Shown here in pieces: positions 38,701 to 44,233 of a stretch of DNA of 64,000 bases (its first letter is position 1; each line of letters opens with the position of its first letter). The position numbers and the translations under genes are program-made. Source of the DNA: Lineus longissimus (lineage: Eukaryota; Nemertea; Pilidiophora; Heteronemertea; Lineidae); the NCBI RefSeq assembly GCF_910592395.1, contig NC_088311.1, positions 15,380,501 to 15,444,500 of the forward strand, in the 5' to 3' direction. The notes beneath the pieces are model-generated. The model had not been told where the DNA came from, did no database searches, and worked only from the letters and a program-made list of their open reading frames with translations.

Positions 38701-41700
38701 AAAATTTCTGTTCATCAAAGCCACTATTTTCAATGAAATGGTCAACGGAAAATGTGCTCACCTCGGGTAATGCATGTCATTTGCAGTGGAAAGGGGAGAA
38801 CAGTCTCTGGCTAGTTTCACCAGTTTTGATTCCATTGAATAATATTATTCTTCTCGGCTCAATGGCACAAAAGAAAATTACCGGTACCATCAAAGTATAG
38901 CATTTTGGTTATAAAGTTGACTGAATTTCAGGGTTATTGAAGAATGACCAAGATGGCGGCAAGGCGGCCATATATGTCATGGGATTTAACTGAAAATTAA
39001 TTAATTGATAACGATACATAGATACATTATCACATGAAGTTTGGTTGCAATCCGATCATTAGTTTTGGAGTAATAGGACTTTGTTTAATTTTCAAGATGG
39101 CCGCCTGGCGGCCACATTGGTAGATGGATTTGACTGAAAATCAGGGATGTTGTAGATATACAATCACATGAAATTTAGTTGCAATCTGACCTTGTTTGAT
39201 TTTCAAGATGGCCGCCTGGTGGCAATATTTGAAGTCCGAGTGGGACAACTTTTTTGGGTAGCATAGAGGGTCCCTAGATATATGTCCTCAAAAGTTTACA
39301 ACCTTCTAGCTCAAATAGAAACAAAACGTGCCACCTATCGGTGACTTAATGAACTTTTACCTCTGTGACCTTGAAAAGTAGGTGATATGTCATTTAACCT
39401 TATCAGATACACCCACCATAGATATTTTGTCACTCCACACACAACCATAAGCTTCAAAAAGGCAAAAAAACAATTTTCAAGATGCCCGCCTGGAAGCCAG
39501 AAAGAAGGTTATATCGCGAAAAAGAAAAATATCTCGGTATATTGCCCAAAGCTACCATCACACCAAATTTAGCCACCTCGCCCTAGCGGTGACGAAACGC
39601 GTTCTACTAACGAACGACGACAACGACAACCACTCCTCAGAGGTGAGCTAAAAATTTACCATGTTTCCTTCCAGTCAGAGTAATCCTAGCTACACTAATC
39701 AATGATATATTTAGCATAGTATATATACAGTAATTAATCTCTACCTGGGGTGACACAAGAATGAGGCTTGTTTATATGATATTTATTCACCTCTGATTAT
39801 GTAGTGATCACACAAAGCAACAGTAACCGATATCATCAACCAAAAGGAGGTGTTAAACCCTGCTGCCCTCTGTTTGAGTAGTTATATATATATATGTAAT
39901 AGAGAGGGAACAGCTTCCTTGCTATGGTTTGGGGTTGAGGGATTAGGCTGACGATCTTGAGGGAGGATAAAACAAAATCTACAGAAATCTAGAAACGTAA
40001 TTTGCCACTGTTTTTGAAATAAGATACGCCGGACGACGACGATAACGATGACGGCCACAACGACAGACGACTCACTGTACTGATGAGCCAATAATCCTCC
40101 TAGAAGAAGTGCAAAAGGAAATTTTACATTCATCCTCTTTTGATAGAGCCCATCAAAAACTTTGTAGAGAGAGAAGGAGTACTTACAAGTCTATTCTTCT
40201 GGATGTAGAGTTCCTGTAGGTTTAGAAGGGCCTGGATACCATTAAGTGAATCCAGTTGGTTGTGGTCCAGATATAAGATAGTCAAAAAGTCTAATGTTGG
40301 CATGTTAGTAATCCTCTCTATCTGATTCATGCTAAAATGGACTTCATACAGTTGCACACAACCTGATATTCCCTCAATTTTCCGGATGAAGTTATGTGCC
40401 AGATTCAGGAAGCGTAGATGCGTGCAGACTTCAAGGCCAAGGGTGCTGAAAAACAAACATGTACACGTATTTTAAGCCATATTGAATCAAAGAAATCTGT
40501 ATTTGCATAACTGTAAGATATAAAGGTTGTACATGCCAAAGTTAATTATTCCATACATGTAACACGAAGGAGCATGTTTGCTTAAATGCCTTTTAACTGC
40601 AGTCATGGATTGAATGGAAATTTGAATGAAAATCAAAGTTGAACCATTTGAAGTAGGCTAAAATCATTAGGACACCTCCTAAAATTAATCACATGTCCTA
40701 GACCACTGAAATAAAAAGGCTAGGGGCCATTCTGCTCACCGTATAGATATTTCGTGGTTACGTATTCATTCTGGTTCAGAAACAAGCTACACGTATAGTA
40801 TATGGGTCGAATCAAAATCAGCATGACATGTGATGTTTCCTTGCTTGGAGTACCTTCCATGAAAATATCATTGAAAACAAGTCACTAATAAACGAAATAT
40901 TGCACTTTTTACCTTTTCAGTTTTGGCCCCCTGGTTGCCAAGTCGAGAATCTTATTGAACCTCTCTGACCTTGAAAAGTAGGTCAAATCAAAAACTCATA
41001 TGGCATGTGATGTATCCTTGCTTGGAGTACTTACCATAAAAATATTTGCAAAAACGTTCATCTGAATTCTGATTGAGAAATGTGCCGATAAAATGAAACG
41101 GCCAGGGACCATTGTGCTCACCCTATAGACAAGAACAATAACAGAACACTTGAATATTATCAAAGTCCTCCTAAAGTTCACCAGGACAGTCTACATGTAC
41201 AGTCCTTCCAGAAAGTCAATGTCCACAGTTTTTTTTTAATATCACGGAGATAGAATAAGATAATTGAATGCGGTTTTCAGCAGAGACTGGAATATCTAGT
41301 TGGTTATGTATCTGTTGTATTTGGACCCAGCTAATCTTGTCTCTTCATTATGTAACACTAAACAGGCAATTTAAAAAATATCAGAAAAGTAACTTTTTTA
41401 TTTTATTTTATTTTCGTTCTTTTTCACAATGTATGGGTGAACTATGATGCAACAAAGGTTTTTTGCTTTCAATACTAGAACATTCCTGCTAAATTCTTTC
41501 ATTTTGAAGATTAGTTTTAGCTCACTACAGGTAATTGTTTTTTTCAGACAGCTGGTGACCTTTGAGAACACCCCTCATAGTCAGCAATGCAGTCAGTCAG
41601 TGTCTTCATGGCCAACTCAGCTCAAACATGAAGGATTGGGGGTCTTTATCAAAGGTTATGGAAGAGATTGAAAAAATAACATAAAAATCCTAAGCAAAAA

Positions 41701-44233
41701 TGTGCATTTGTCATGACTATCGAACACACTCTATAGAATTGCAAGTGCCAAAAAATGATGGTCATTTGAGAATTTTTGAAAAGGCACATGAAATAAAAAA
41801 AGTGAATTTTTGACCTTTTTGAAATGTTTGTTACATAATGAAGGGATGGAATTAGGTGCATCAAAATACAACAGATATATAACCAACTAAATAAACCATA
41901 CTCTGCTGAAACCGCTTTCAAATATCTTATTTTATCTGTGACATCTTTAAATGAAAAGGCCAGGGGCCATTGTGCTCACCGGCATAGGTCACGACTTAAT
42001 TCACAATGAACGTTTCTTGAGATATGACCGAGGAAGACTCCGAGGTACTAATAGCATCTGTATCCTAATCATAGGGCACTTCACCTGTCATTGCAGTTAA
42101 GTAACATGCCAGTTAGGCCGCTAAACAGCAAATTCATGGCATTTGACCTCTATGACCTTGAAAAGTATGTCAAATCAAAAACCTGTATAATATGTATCCT
42201 TGCTGGGAGTACCAACCATAACAACTTTATCGAATACGAATCACTAATGAGCGAGATATCAGACTTTCTAGGTTTTCACCCCTTTCCCTTTTTGCCCCCT
42301 GGTGTCCAAGTCGAGAAAGAGATCAGACCAAAATTCAGTGTCAGAGGTAACCTGACCTACTAGGTCTTTTGACAAAGTTTCAAGCCCATAGCCCTAGCAG
42401 TTACGAAACGTGCCTCAAACGGCCAATTTACGCCATTTGACCTCTATGACCTTGAAAAAAAGGGTCAAATCGAAAACCTCTAAGATATGTGATGTATCCT
42501 GGGTGGGAGTACCTACCATAAAAATGTCATCAAAAACTAATCACTAATAAGTGAGATATCACACTTTTTGTGTTTTCAGTTTTGGCCCCCTGGTGGCCAA
42601 GTCAAGAATCAGATCAGACCAAAATTGGCTGTCAGAGGTCATCTGACCTAGGGGGTCATGCATTAAGACTTCCAAGCTCATAGCCCTACCAGTTAAGAAA
42701 CGTACCACAGTTACACTCAAACGGCAAATTAACGCCATTTGACATCTGTGACCTTGAAAAGTACGTCAAATCAAAAACACGTATGATATGTGATATATCC
42801 TTGCTAGGAGTACCTACCATAAAAATTTCATCAAAAACAAATCACTTATAAGTGAGATATCACACTATTTATGTTTTCAGTTTTGCCCCCTTGGTGGCGA
42901 AGTCAAGAATCAGACCGGACCGAAATTCAGTGTCAAAGGTCATCTGACCTAGGGGGTCATGCATACAAAGTTTTGAGTCCATAGCCCTTGCGGTTAAGAA
43001 ACGTGCCACTGTTTTTAAAATAGGAGAACGACGAATGATGACGATGGACGACAGACACTGCGGTGTCGTACAAACATCGAATCGGCAATACATGTACGTA
43101 CAAAAGACATAATTTACGTACAAGTACGAAGCCCTGCAAATTACACTGACAAATCATGCTGTATATAGACACCATAAATTATGTACACTCTCAGAACGGG
43201 AACTCTGTGTCGGCAGGCCGCAAATATGCATACATTATACAGTGCATAAACCACGGTAACTGCTTCAAGGTAGGTTGAGATAATGAGAATGAGAAGTTTC
43301 AGAGAAATGGCATTTCCATCCCGCTCGTGGCTGCCGGGTCAATCTTAGGTTGAGGGCAGTTTTTCAATCGGTAATATCGCGGTAGGCATGCGCACTCACT
43401 GGCACGGCACTGAATCAGCAATATTCACTAAAAATGGCCTATTATTGAGTGATATAAAGATCCAATGGGAGACTTCGACAGATTTTTGATGATAGCTGTC
43501 ATGTTTCTTTATTTGTAGTTGTAAGAGTTAACCAATACCTTGTATCTCCCATTAAGTAATCTAGTCTGTAAGGTGCTGCCACCTGGACGAACAATTTGTA
43601 ATCACTGTTAGCATGGCGTTTCAGTCAATAAAGTTGTTTCAGTTTGAGCTCTGACTTTCTCCGTCTGTGGGATCCTAACCAGATCCCCACAAGATCGTTA
43701 TAATAGCTGGTTGTAATGAATCCTACAGCCGAATGACAGCCTTTTGCATTTTAAGAGAAATATGTCAAAAACCACCGGGCTCGGAAAGTGGGTCACGGCT
43801 GAGTAAAAACAATAGACCATATCCACGGAGTGTGGATATGGTCTAATAACATGTACAAACCTAATTGGAAAATATGACACTTACTGCTCAATTCTATTGA
43901 GGGATGCATCTAAACTCCTCAAATGTCTGAATGGCATTAATGCATCGAAGTCAAGTATGATGAGGTCGTTGACCGAGACGTCAACATGAAGAATTTTGGA
44001 AGGTTGATCCACTGTCTGAGCAATGCGGGGAACTGGGGCTCTGAAACAGAGAGGAGCTTAGTGATAAGATACAGGAAATGAAGTCAGAAAACGATGTTGC
44101 TTTGTCTTCTTCTTCTTCTTTGTCTTTGACAGGTTTACCTTTCACACCATCTGTCCTCGAGAACATGGTAGTGTGATGCAAAGCTGCCTCTGTTCCCATA
44201 GCTTTTCTTCGAGAGATGTGGACTCCAGCATTT
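7420..44233 (-). CDS. LRR and coiled-coil protein gene (nine exons, joined by phase)
   Basis: Proposed exon order on the minus strand: 44233-44139, 44040-43885, 40445-40187, 32006-31875, 30798-30697, 29451-29347, 19350-19223, 15778-15713, 7606-7420. Every junction has matching phase and no internal stop. The product has about seven SDS22-type 22-residue leucine-rich repeats, an LRR cap ending in a FLDG motif, then a charged coiled coil, then a polar domain. SDS22-type LRR plus coiled coil is common in axonemal and centrosomal proteins, but I do not recognise this one. Introns reach about 10 kb and hold nearly all the transposons. The exons from 29.4 kb leftward could be a separate gene, since the 29.4-kb exon has a weak acceptor. 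Start and stop codons are not seen; the gene probably continues beyond both ends. Confidence 0.55.
7607..8960. other. Intronic sequence with repeat fragments
   Basis: It contains the 5' end of a family B copy at about 7996, with AACAAGAGACCCAAGGGCC and then GCTCAGCTGAG. There is a (TGA)n run at 8261-8279. At about 8607-8699 lies a 90-base inverted-repeat element whose arms begin GCCTGTGTACAC and GCTCTGTACACAC and share AACATTTTTRCAACATTT. No exon is seen. Confidence 0.45.
8961..9173. repeat. DIRS left inverted terminal repeat
   Basis: It is the reverse complement of 15230-15421 with few differences. The shared core includes GAATATGGCGGCATGAGATC, CAGTTCTCCCTTTAGAAAAT and AGTGTTCCAT. The outermost part (8961-9010) differs from the right repeat, as in DIRS elements, and is instead mirrored in the internal complementary region. 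Confidence 0.85.
9219..9316. repeat. DIRS internal complementary region
   Basis: The left half (9219-9272) is the reverse complement of the element's left edge. The right half (from about 9273) is the reverse complement of its right edge (15385-15420). The two meet at AAATGGGCATTTTGTG near 9273. This fused complement of both ends is the template that DIRS elements use to close their circular cDNA. Confidence 0.85.
9747..10754 (-). CDS. DIRS tyrosine recombinase
   Basis: The element's integrase. The catalytic residues appear in order: Arg in TAQRRSEL (about residue 143 from the ATG at 10724), HEVR (His 275, Arg 278) and the nucleophile Tyr in STFSRFYLR (about 311). The N-terminal half is the SAM-like core-binding region ([15 protein letters not shown]). 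Length is 325 residues from the ATG, and the frame stays open upstream to a stop at about 10754. It overlaps the end of the RNase H frame, as is usual in DIRS. No stop or frameshift is seen, so this part may still be intact. Confidence 0.88.
   Translation of the reverse strand, partial: RGFSDIAVKRMSAPQRGSTLDVYQGKWSTFTSWCRENGVNPISPTIYRLVDFFIELFTERQLSVTAIKGYKSAIASTLRVLSTWDLRWEDQITPLFREMLLERPRPVHNTPKWDLSVVLKVLMRHPFEPMSISSMKYLTLKTVFIVALATAQRRSELNPLSFKKLAFREGGEVILAFIPGFLAKNQRPAASRPPVTIPSLSRTISYDLPDRTLCPVRALKFYINRTKPPSIRQGRERLFLSYKEGNKREIAVATISRWIVETIRLSYNTLKTSSDLRALTNISAHEVRALATSWANYRGVALQEVVSAACWSNHSTFSRFYLRVCDCVCGAWHVV
10607..12674 (-). pseudogene. DIRS pol: reverse transcriptase and RNase H, frameshifted
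   Basis: Two frames make up pol. The first (from 12674) holds the reverse transcriptase: [16 protein letters not shown] (about 114-129), the first catalytic Asp in [12 protein letters not shown] (about 159) and YLDDWLL (223-229). Homology leaves this frame near 11816-11823, an eight-G run on the plus strand, so a slip in that run is the likely break. The second frame (to 10607) carries RNase H with the four acidic residues in FTDAS, ILEMKA, FSDNS and ADALSR. After that comes a conserved stretch ([13 protein letters not shown]) typical of DIRS pol, which some authors call a methyltransferase-like domain. The later part of the first frame (below about 11816) is a shadow. Confidence 0.85.
12493..12513 (+). 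repeat. 21-base poly-G tract inside DIRS pol
   Basis: A run of 21 G on the plus strand encodes a proline run near residue 55 of the pol frame. It is a likely hotspot for length change and assembly error. Confidence 0.7.
12671..14280 (-). pseudogene. DIRS gag-like ORF, degraded
   Basis: The longest open part (13441-12671, 256 residues) ends in a basic tail ([14 protein letters not shown] and [11 protein letters not shown]), as nucleic-acid-binding Gag tails do, and overlaps the start of pol. Upstream, homology-like sequence continues through 13731-13450 in another frame ([15 protein letters not shown]) and through 14273-13800 in a third, with in-frame stops near 14034 and 13905. At least two frameshifts and two stops are needed to explain it, so this gag is not functional as read. 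It is called gag by position, composition and the family's gene order. Confidence 0.6.
15230..15421. repeat. DIRS right inverted terminal repeat
   Basis: It mirrors 8961-9173. The outer edge (ATAGGTAAGTCTGAATGACA, ending in CAAAATG at about 15421) is what the right half of the internal complementary region matches. The following sequence (ACCTACTTAC) is host flank. Confidence 0.85.
15713..15778 (-). CDS. Exon 8: coiled coil
   Basis: 66 bases with acceptor TTGTTGTAG (15779-15781) and donor GTAAGT (15712-15707). It enters and leaves in phase 2 and encodes [20 protein letters not shown], a heptad-type charged helix continuing that of exon 7. Both ends fit exons 7 and 9. Confidence 0.65.
15851..16017. 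mobile_element. Foldback MITE 1
   Basis: The 167 bases form a near-complete hairpin. AAGGAATTGATATCGAACTGG and TTGGTTGTCTCACC on the left are mirrored by GGTGAGACAATCAA and AAGGTATTAATTTCT on the right. The loop holds ACCAAAACC and GGTTTTGG. It belongs to the same family as the copy at 16111. Confidence 0.6.
16111..16284. mobile_element. Foldback MITE 2
   Basis: The 174-base hairpin has arms GCGGTCATTGGTTGTATAAT and ATTATACAACCAATGACCG, with TCCAAAACCC and GGGTTTTGGA near the loop. Outer ends are AAGGAATTAATACC and GGTATTAATTTCT. A third half-copy (GCGGTCATTGGTTACGATAC) lies near 16657. Confidence 0.65.
16440..16596 (-). pseudogene. Possible broken first exon or transposon-derived ORF
   Basis: Starting at the ATG near 16580 on the minus strand, a frame reads [11 protein letters not shown] and then hits a stop 18 codons on. 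A shift in the CCCC run near 16550 lets it continue as an acidic frame ([20 protein letters not shown]) to about 16455. It sits between foldback MITE copies. No family is recognised and it may be non-coding. Confidence 0.25.
16640..18330. other. Intronic sequence, no gene assigned
   Basis: A plus frame at 17519-17770 is Cys/His-rich ([18 protein letters not shown]), but it has no splice context or family I recognise. A minus frame at 17176-17460 is similar in status. Confidence 0.3.
18331..19160 (+). repeat. Family A 3' end, then three degenerate body units
   Basis: A family 3' end lies at about 18350-18405: GACGATGACAGACGCCACGG, then a hairpin with arms AGCTCAC and GTGAGCT, then AAAAAC. Immediately after, body units resume (ACAAGTCA, TGGCCCCTGGTGGCC). 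This suggests one copy inserted into another. Units at about 18421, 18715 and 18990 carry the GGCCCCCTGGTGGCC motif or variants. Confidence 0.6.
19223..19350 (-). CDS. Exon 7: coiled coil
   Basis: 128 bases with acceptor TATATTGCAG and donor GTAAGT (19222-19217). It starts in phase 0 and ends in phase 2. The product ([20 protein letters not shown]) is a charged helix with heptad spacing. The start phase matches exon 6 and the end phase matches exon 8. I recognise no specific family. Confidence 0.7.
19490..19803 (-). mobile_element. tRNA-derived SINE
   Basis: On the minus strand it starts GGGGAGATAGTCGTTAGAGT, with a tRNA-like A-box region. TTTCAATTCTCGG is in the B-box place about 50 bases on. 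Next comes a body with CTTCTCTCCACACAGGAGTA and ATGGGTACCG, as in metazoan tRNA SINEs, and it ends GCGCTTTGAGC plus a short A-rich tail. It sits between exon 7 and the Helentron. Confidence 0.6.
19810..20615 (-). other. Sequence 3' of the Helentron ORF, no terminus identified
   Basis: This is probably the 3' untranslated part of the Helentron. It has an AATAAA-type signal (AAATAAAAAC on the minus strand, near 20030). I could not find the hairpin that would mark a rolling-circle 3' end; the SINE may have replaced or displaced it. Confidence 0.4.
20616..22070 (-). pseudogene. Helentron helicase C-terminal part fused to an endonuclease domain
   Basis: 482 residues. The first half is the C-terminal region of a Pif1-like helicase: [26 protein letters not shown] (about 200-213) and [18 protein letters not shown] (about 228-245). 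The second half is an exonuclease-endonuclease-phosphatase (APE-like) domain: [28 protein letters not shown] and SDHKM, ending at the stop at 20616. Rolling-circle elements with this C-terminal endonuclease are called Helentrons or Helitron2. It joins the upstream helicase frame after a one-base shift near 22060. Confidence 0.85.
22057..22644 (-). pseudogene. Helentron helicase, central part with Walker motifs
   Basis: Pif1-family helicase core with Walker A ([10 protein letters not shown]) and Walker B (IIDEISMVG), plus [12 protein letters not shown]. It unwinds the donor strand in rolling-circle transposition. At its 5' side the frame runs into a family A repeat at 22645 and resumes at 24362. 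At its 3' side it ends after LNRLRENHE, where one extra base breaks the frame with the endonuclease part. Confidence 0.85.
22645..24361 (+). mobile_element. Family A element inserted in the Helentron helicase
   Basis: A complete copy of about 1.7 kb. It starts ATGAAACGGCCAGGGGCC and GTGCTCACCGTATAC. About five body units of 302 bases follow, then a (GAC)n run (24281-24322) and GGACACAGCG, and it ends ACGATGAGCC before an A-run. The flanks are two halves of one helicase frame (PQPF before, IFLSGGAG after), and they join with no more than 1-2 duplicated bases. No coding capacity is seen. Confidence 0.85.
24281..24322 (+). repeat. (GAC)n microsatellite at the family A 3' end
   Basis: Fourteen GAC-type units directly before GGACACAGCG and the terminal sequence. 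The same position holds a GAC run in the copy ending at 35750. Confidence 0.85.
24362..24511 (-). pseudogene. Helentron helicase, N-terminal fragment
   Basis: The minus frame reads [20 protein letters not shown] and on to PQPF. This is the helicase segment just upstream of Walker A in Helitron proteins. It ends at the 110-bp satellite near 24512. The Rep (HUH nuclease) part is absent from the window, so the autonomous element is 5'-truncated. Confidence 0.75.
24512..24899 (+). repeat. 110-bp satellite array, left part
   Basis: TGGGACAAGA (or its one-base variant) recurs at 24551, 24661, 24771 and 24881, a period of 110. Two unit types alternate, one with ATATCATTGGTATGG and one with ACATTCATTGGTATGG, giving a 220-bp higher order. 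The array resumes in phase at 28325 after a family B insertion. Confidence 0.85.
24900..28324 (+). mobile_element. Family B element, long copy 1 (about 3.4 kb)
   Basis: It starts CAAGAGGCCCAAGGGCCTGG and CGCTCAGCTGG. It ends with GGAT/GGAAG-rich sequence, GGACGGACACC, then a hairpin with arms GCTGAC and GTCAGC and GAGCTAAAA. It interrupts the 110-bp satellite with no visible target duplication. Its frames are short and differ from those of copy 2 (46091-49562), so I see no protein. Internal promoters or a processed host-gene origin were not evident. Confidence 0.8.
26798..26847. repeat. 32-bp perfect palindrome between 9-bp direct repeats
   Basis: GATGGGATC at 26798-26806 and again at 26839-26847 flanks a perfect palindrome at 26807-26838 whose half is ATGGAGGTATAAATAA. 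The matching place in copy 2 (about 48003) has a single GATGGGATC and no palindrome, so it is a 41-base insertion specific to copy 1. Confidence 0.85.
28325..28724 (+). repeat. 110-bp satellite array, right part
   Basis: The array continues in phase from 24899, beginning ACATTCATTGGTATGG. About three and a half units decay at the end into a shortened unit (CTGACTGTGACAAGAAACAT). Confidence 0.8.
28725..29346. other. No gene recognised
   Basis: Intronic sequence on the 3' side of exon 6. The frame at 28964-29296 has no family motif. Confidence 0.35.
29347..29451 (-). CDS. Exon 6 (or a first exon): linker before the coiled coil
   Basis: The donor GTAAGT (29346-29341) is clear. As an internal exon (acceptor CACGTGCAG at 29454-29452) it is 105 bases, phase 0 to 0, encoding [20 protein letters not shown] among its 35 residues. 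That joins exon 5 and exon 7 in frame. The acceptor lacks a pyrimidine tract, and the DNA upstream on the minus strand looks like a promoter, with two CACGTG boxes and a CGTCACG site. Alternatively this is a first exon with the ATG at about 29393 and a phase 2 donor, making the leftward exons a separate gene. Confidence 0.45.
29490..30170. repeat. Unclassified repeat with CTCF-like motifs and a (CCCGACCG)n run
   Basis: Two diverged units share AAAATCTCCAGTCGTTT and end AGTGTGACGAG or AGTGTCACAAG. They carry GTGCCACCTAGTGGCC (about 29669) and AGCGCCCTCTGGTGGCTAA (29973-29991). A tandem run of CCCGACCG units lies at about 30115-30166. Confidence 0.5.
30171..30696. other. No gene recognised
   Basis: The string GTAACCATAGTGGACAGT occurs twice, near 30255 and 30634. 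It may mark a small duplicated repeat. Nothing else is evident. Confidence 0.35.
30697..30798 (-). CDS. Exon 5: last LRR and LRR cap
   Basis: 102 bases, phase 0 to 0. The acceptor is TTGGTTTTCAG (30801-30799) and the donor is GTGAGT (30696-30691). It encodes [20 protein letters not shown] followed by [14 protein letters not shown]. The NPI...Y...V...FLDG pattern is the LRR cap that ends SDS22-type solenoids. Joined to exon 4 it restores the repeat spacing exactly. Confidence 0.8.
31008..31621 (+). repeat. Repeat fragment with mixed family A/B features
   Basis: It starts ATGAATTGTCCTGGGGACAT and TGTGCTCA, a diverged family A head. It ends TATCAGCTGAGCTAATAAAC, a family B-type tail. Inside are two units with AAGATGGCGGCTTAGCGGCC-like text. 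Just left of it, CGTAGCTATCCTTTG occurs twice about 71 bases apart (30885 and 30956). Confidence 0.5.
31875..32006 (-). CDS. Exon 4: leucine-rich repeats
   Basis: 132 bases, phase 0 to 0. The acceptor is TACACTTTCAG (32009-32007) and the donor is GTAAGT (31874-31869). It encodes [20 protein letters not shown] and [13 protein letters not shown], which are SDS22-type repeats continuing from exon 3 with the correct 22-residue register and leading directly into the cap in exon 5. Confidence 0.8.
32230..33329. other. Repeat-rich intron; one weak exon-like frame
   Basis: Between about 32460 and 33000, diverged units share CCCATCATGCC and AAATTGAAGC text. On the minus strand at 33237-33060 a frame reads [20 protein letters not shown] and [14 protein letters not shown]. 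It looks protein-like but lacks a usable acceptor, so I do not call it. Confidence 0.35.
33330..34460 (+). repeat. Family A repeat, 3'-truncated
   Basis: It starts AAACGGCCAGGGGCCATTGT and ACTCACCGTATAGATATTTG. About three body units follow, including GGCCCCCTGGTGCCC (about 33806) and GGCCCTCTGGTGGCC (about 34107). No terminal hairpin is seen before the next copy begins at 34639. Confidence 0.7.
34639..35750 (+). mobile_element. Family A element, complete copy
   Basis: It starts ATGAAATGGCCAGGGCCATT and GTGCTCACC. Body units hold GCCCCCTGGTGGTCA (about 35231) and GGCCCCCTGGTGGCC (35530-35544). Then come a (GAC)n run (about 35661-35702) and GGACGCCACGG, and it ends in a hairpin with arms AGCTCACCTCT and AGAGGTGAGCT followed by AAAAA. 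This is the clearest example of the family's 3' architecture. Confidence 0.8.
35751..36957. other. No gene; two diverged copies of a ~370-base unit
   Basis: Segments near 36440 and 36810 share ACATTTCACT and ACTG, followed by CATATATT and then CCCAAAC with AAAGC. They look like an old tandem or dispersed repeat. No exon was found. Confidence 0.35.
36958..38685 (+). mobile_element. Family B element, short copy
   Basis: It starts AACAAGAGGCCCAAGGGCCT and GGCGCTCAGCTGAG. It shares TGCTTAGAATGTCTACTTTT-type text with the long copies. Near the 3' end it has a (GGAT)n run (about 38583-38617) and GGACGCCACT, then a hairpin with arms GGCTGAC and GTCAGCT and GAGCTAAAAAC. About 1.7 kb, non-coding. Confidence 0.75.
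38733..39652 (+). mobile_element. Family A-like element with AAGATGGCGGC body units
   Basis: The head is ATGAAATGGTCAACGGAAAA and GTGCTCACC. The tail is CCTCAGAGGTGAGCTAAAAA after GACGACAACGACAACC. The body differs from other copies: three to four units contain CAAGATGGCGGC or CAAGATGGCCGCCTGGCGGCC (38950, 39092, 39206). The AAGATGGCGGC string matches the known YY1 motif. Confidence 0.6.
39653..40092 (+). repeat. Unassigned sequence ending in a family A tail
   Basis: The tail GGACGACGACGATAACGATG and GGCCACAACG, then ACTGATGAGCC, lies at about 40030-40090. No matching head is seen to its left. It ends 95 bases from the donor of exon 3. Confidence 0.45.
40187..40445 (-). CDS. Exon 3: leucine-rich repeats
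   Basis: 259 bases. The acceptor is TTGTTTTTCAG (40448-40446) and the donor is GTAAGT (40186-40181). It enters with one base and ends in phase 0. It holds four SDS22-type repeats: [48 protein letters not shown] and [11 protein letters not shown], each 22 residues with the LxxLxLxxNxI pattern. This is the strongest host-gene evidence in the window. Confidence 0.85.
40446..41235 (+). repeat. Two family A fragments in an intron
   Basis: The heads are AAAAAGGCTAGGGGCCATTC (about 40713) and AACGGCCAGGGACCATTGTG (about 41097). The first has one body unit (GGCCCCCTGGTTGCC, about 40925). Neither has the 3' tail. Confidence 0.6.
41236..41950. mobile_element. Inverted-repeat element with arms of about 180 bp
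   Basis: TTAATATCACGGAGATAGAA and GGTTTTCAGCAGAG with TTGGTTATGTATCTGTTGTA on the left are mirrored on the right (about 41770-41950). The arms extend through CATTATGTAACA. The interior has no transposase frame. A family A head begins at the right edge (41953), so the two may be adjacent insertions. Confidence 0.6.
41951..43080 (+). repeat. Family A element, tail degraded
   Basis: It starts ATGAAAAGGCCAGGGGCC and GTGCTCACCGG. Three body units carry GCCCCCTGGTGTCC (about 42294), GGCCCCCTGGTGGCC (42584-42598) and GCCCCCTTGGTGGCG (about 42885). It ends with GACGACGAATGATGACGATG and GGACGACAGACACTGCGG but lacks the GAGC tail. Confidence 0.65.
43081..43884. other. Intron, no exon; one perfect hairpin
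   Basis: At 43813-43845 a perfect 14-bp stem (TAGACCATATCCAC) with a five-base loop (GGAGT) is present. No other element is recognised. Confidence 0.5.
43885..44040 (-). CDS. Exon 2: N-terminal LRR region
   Basis: 156 bases, phase 2 in and out. The acceptor is CTCTGTTTCAG (44043-44041) and the donor is GTAAGT (43884-43879). It encodes [20 protein letters not shown] and then [15 protein letters not shown], an LRR entry segment. It joins exon 3 so that the first full repeat ([12 protein letters not shown], then [10 protein letters not shown]) has the right length. Confidence 0.75.
44139..44233 (-). CDS. Exon 1 (of those seen): basic linker
   Basis: 95 bases, phase 0 in and 2 out. The acceptor is GTTTCATTTCCAG and the donor is GTAAAC. 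It encodes [20 protein letters not shown]. Only this frame is compatible with exon 2. The acceptor lies against the head of a family A repeat, which supplies part of the pyrimidine tract. The exon is short and unrecognised, so it is less certain than exons 2-5. Confidence 0.5.
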
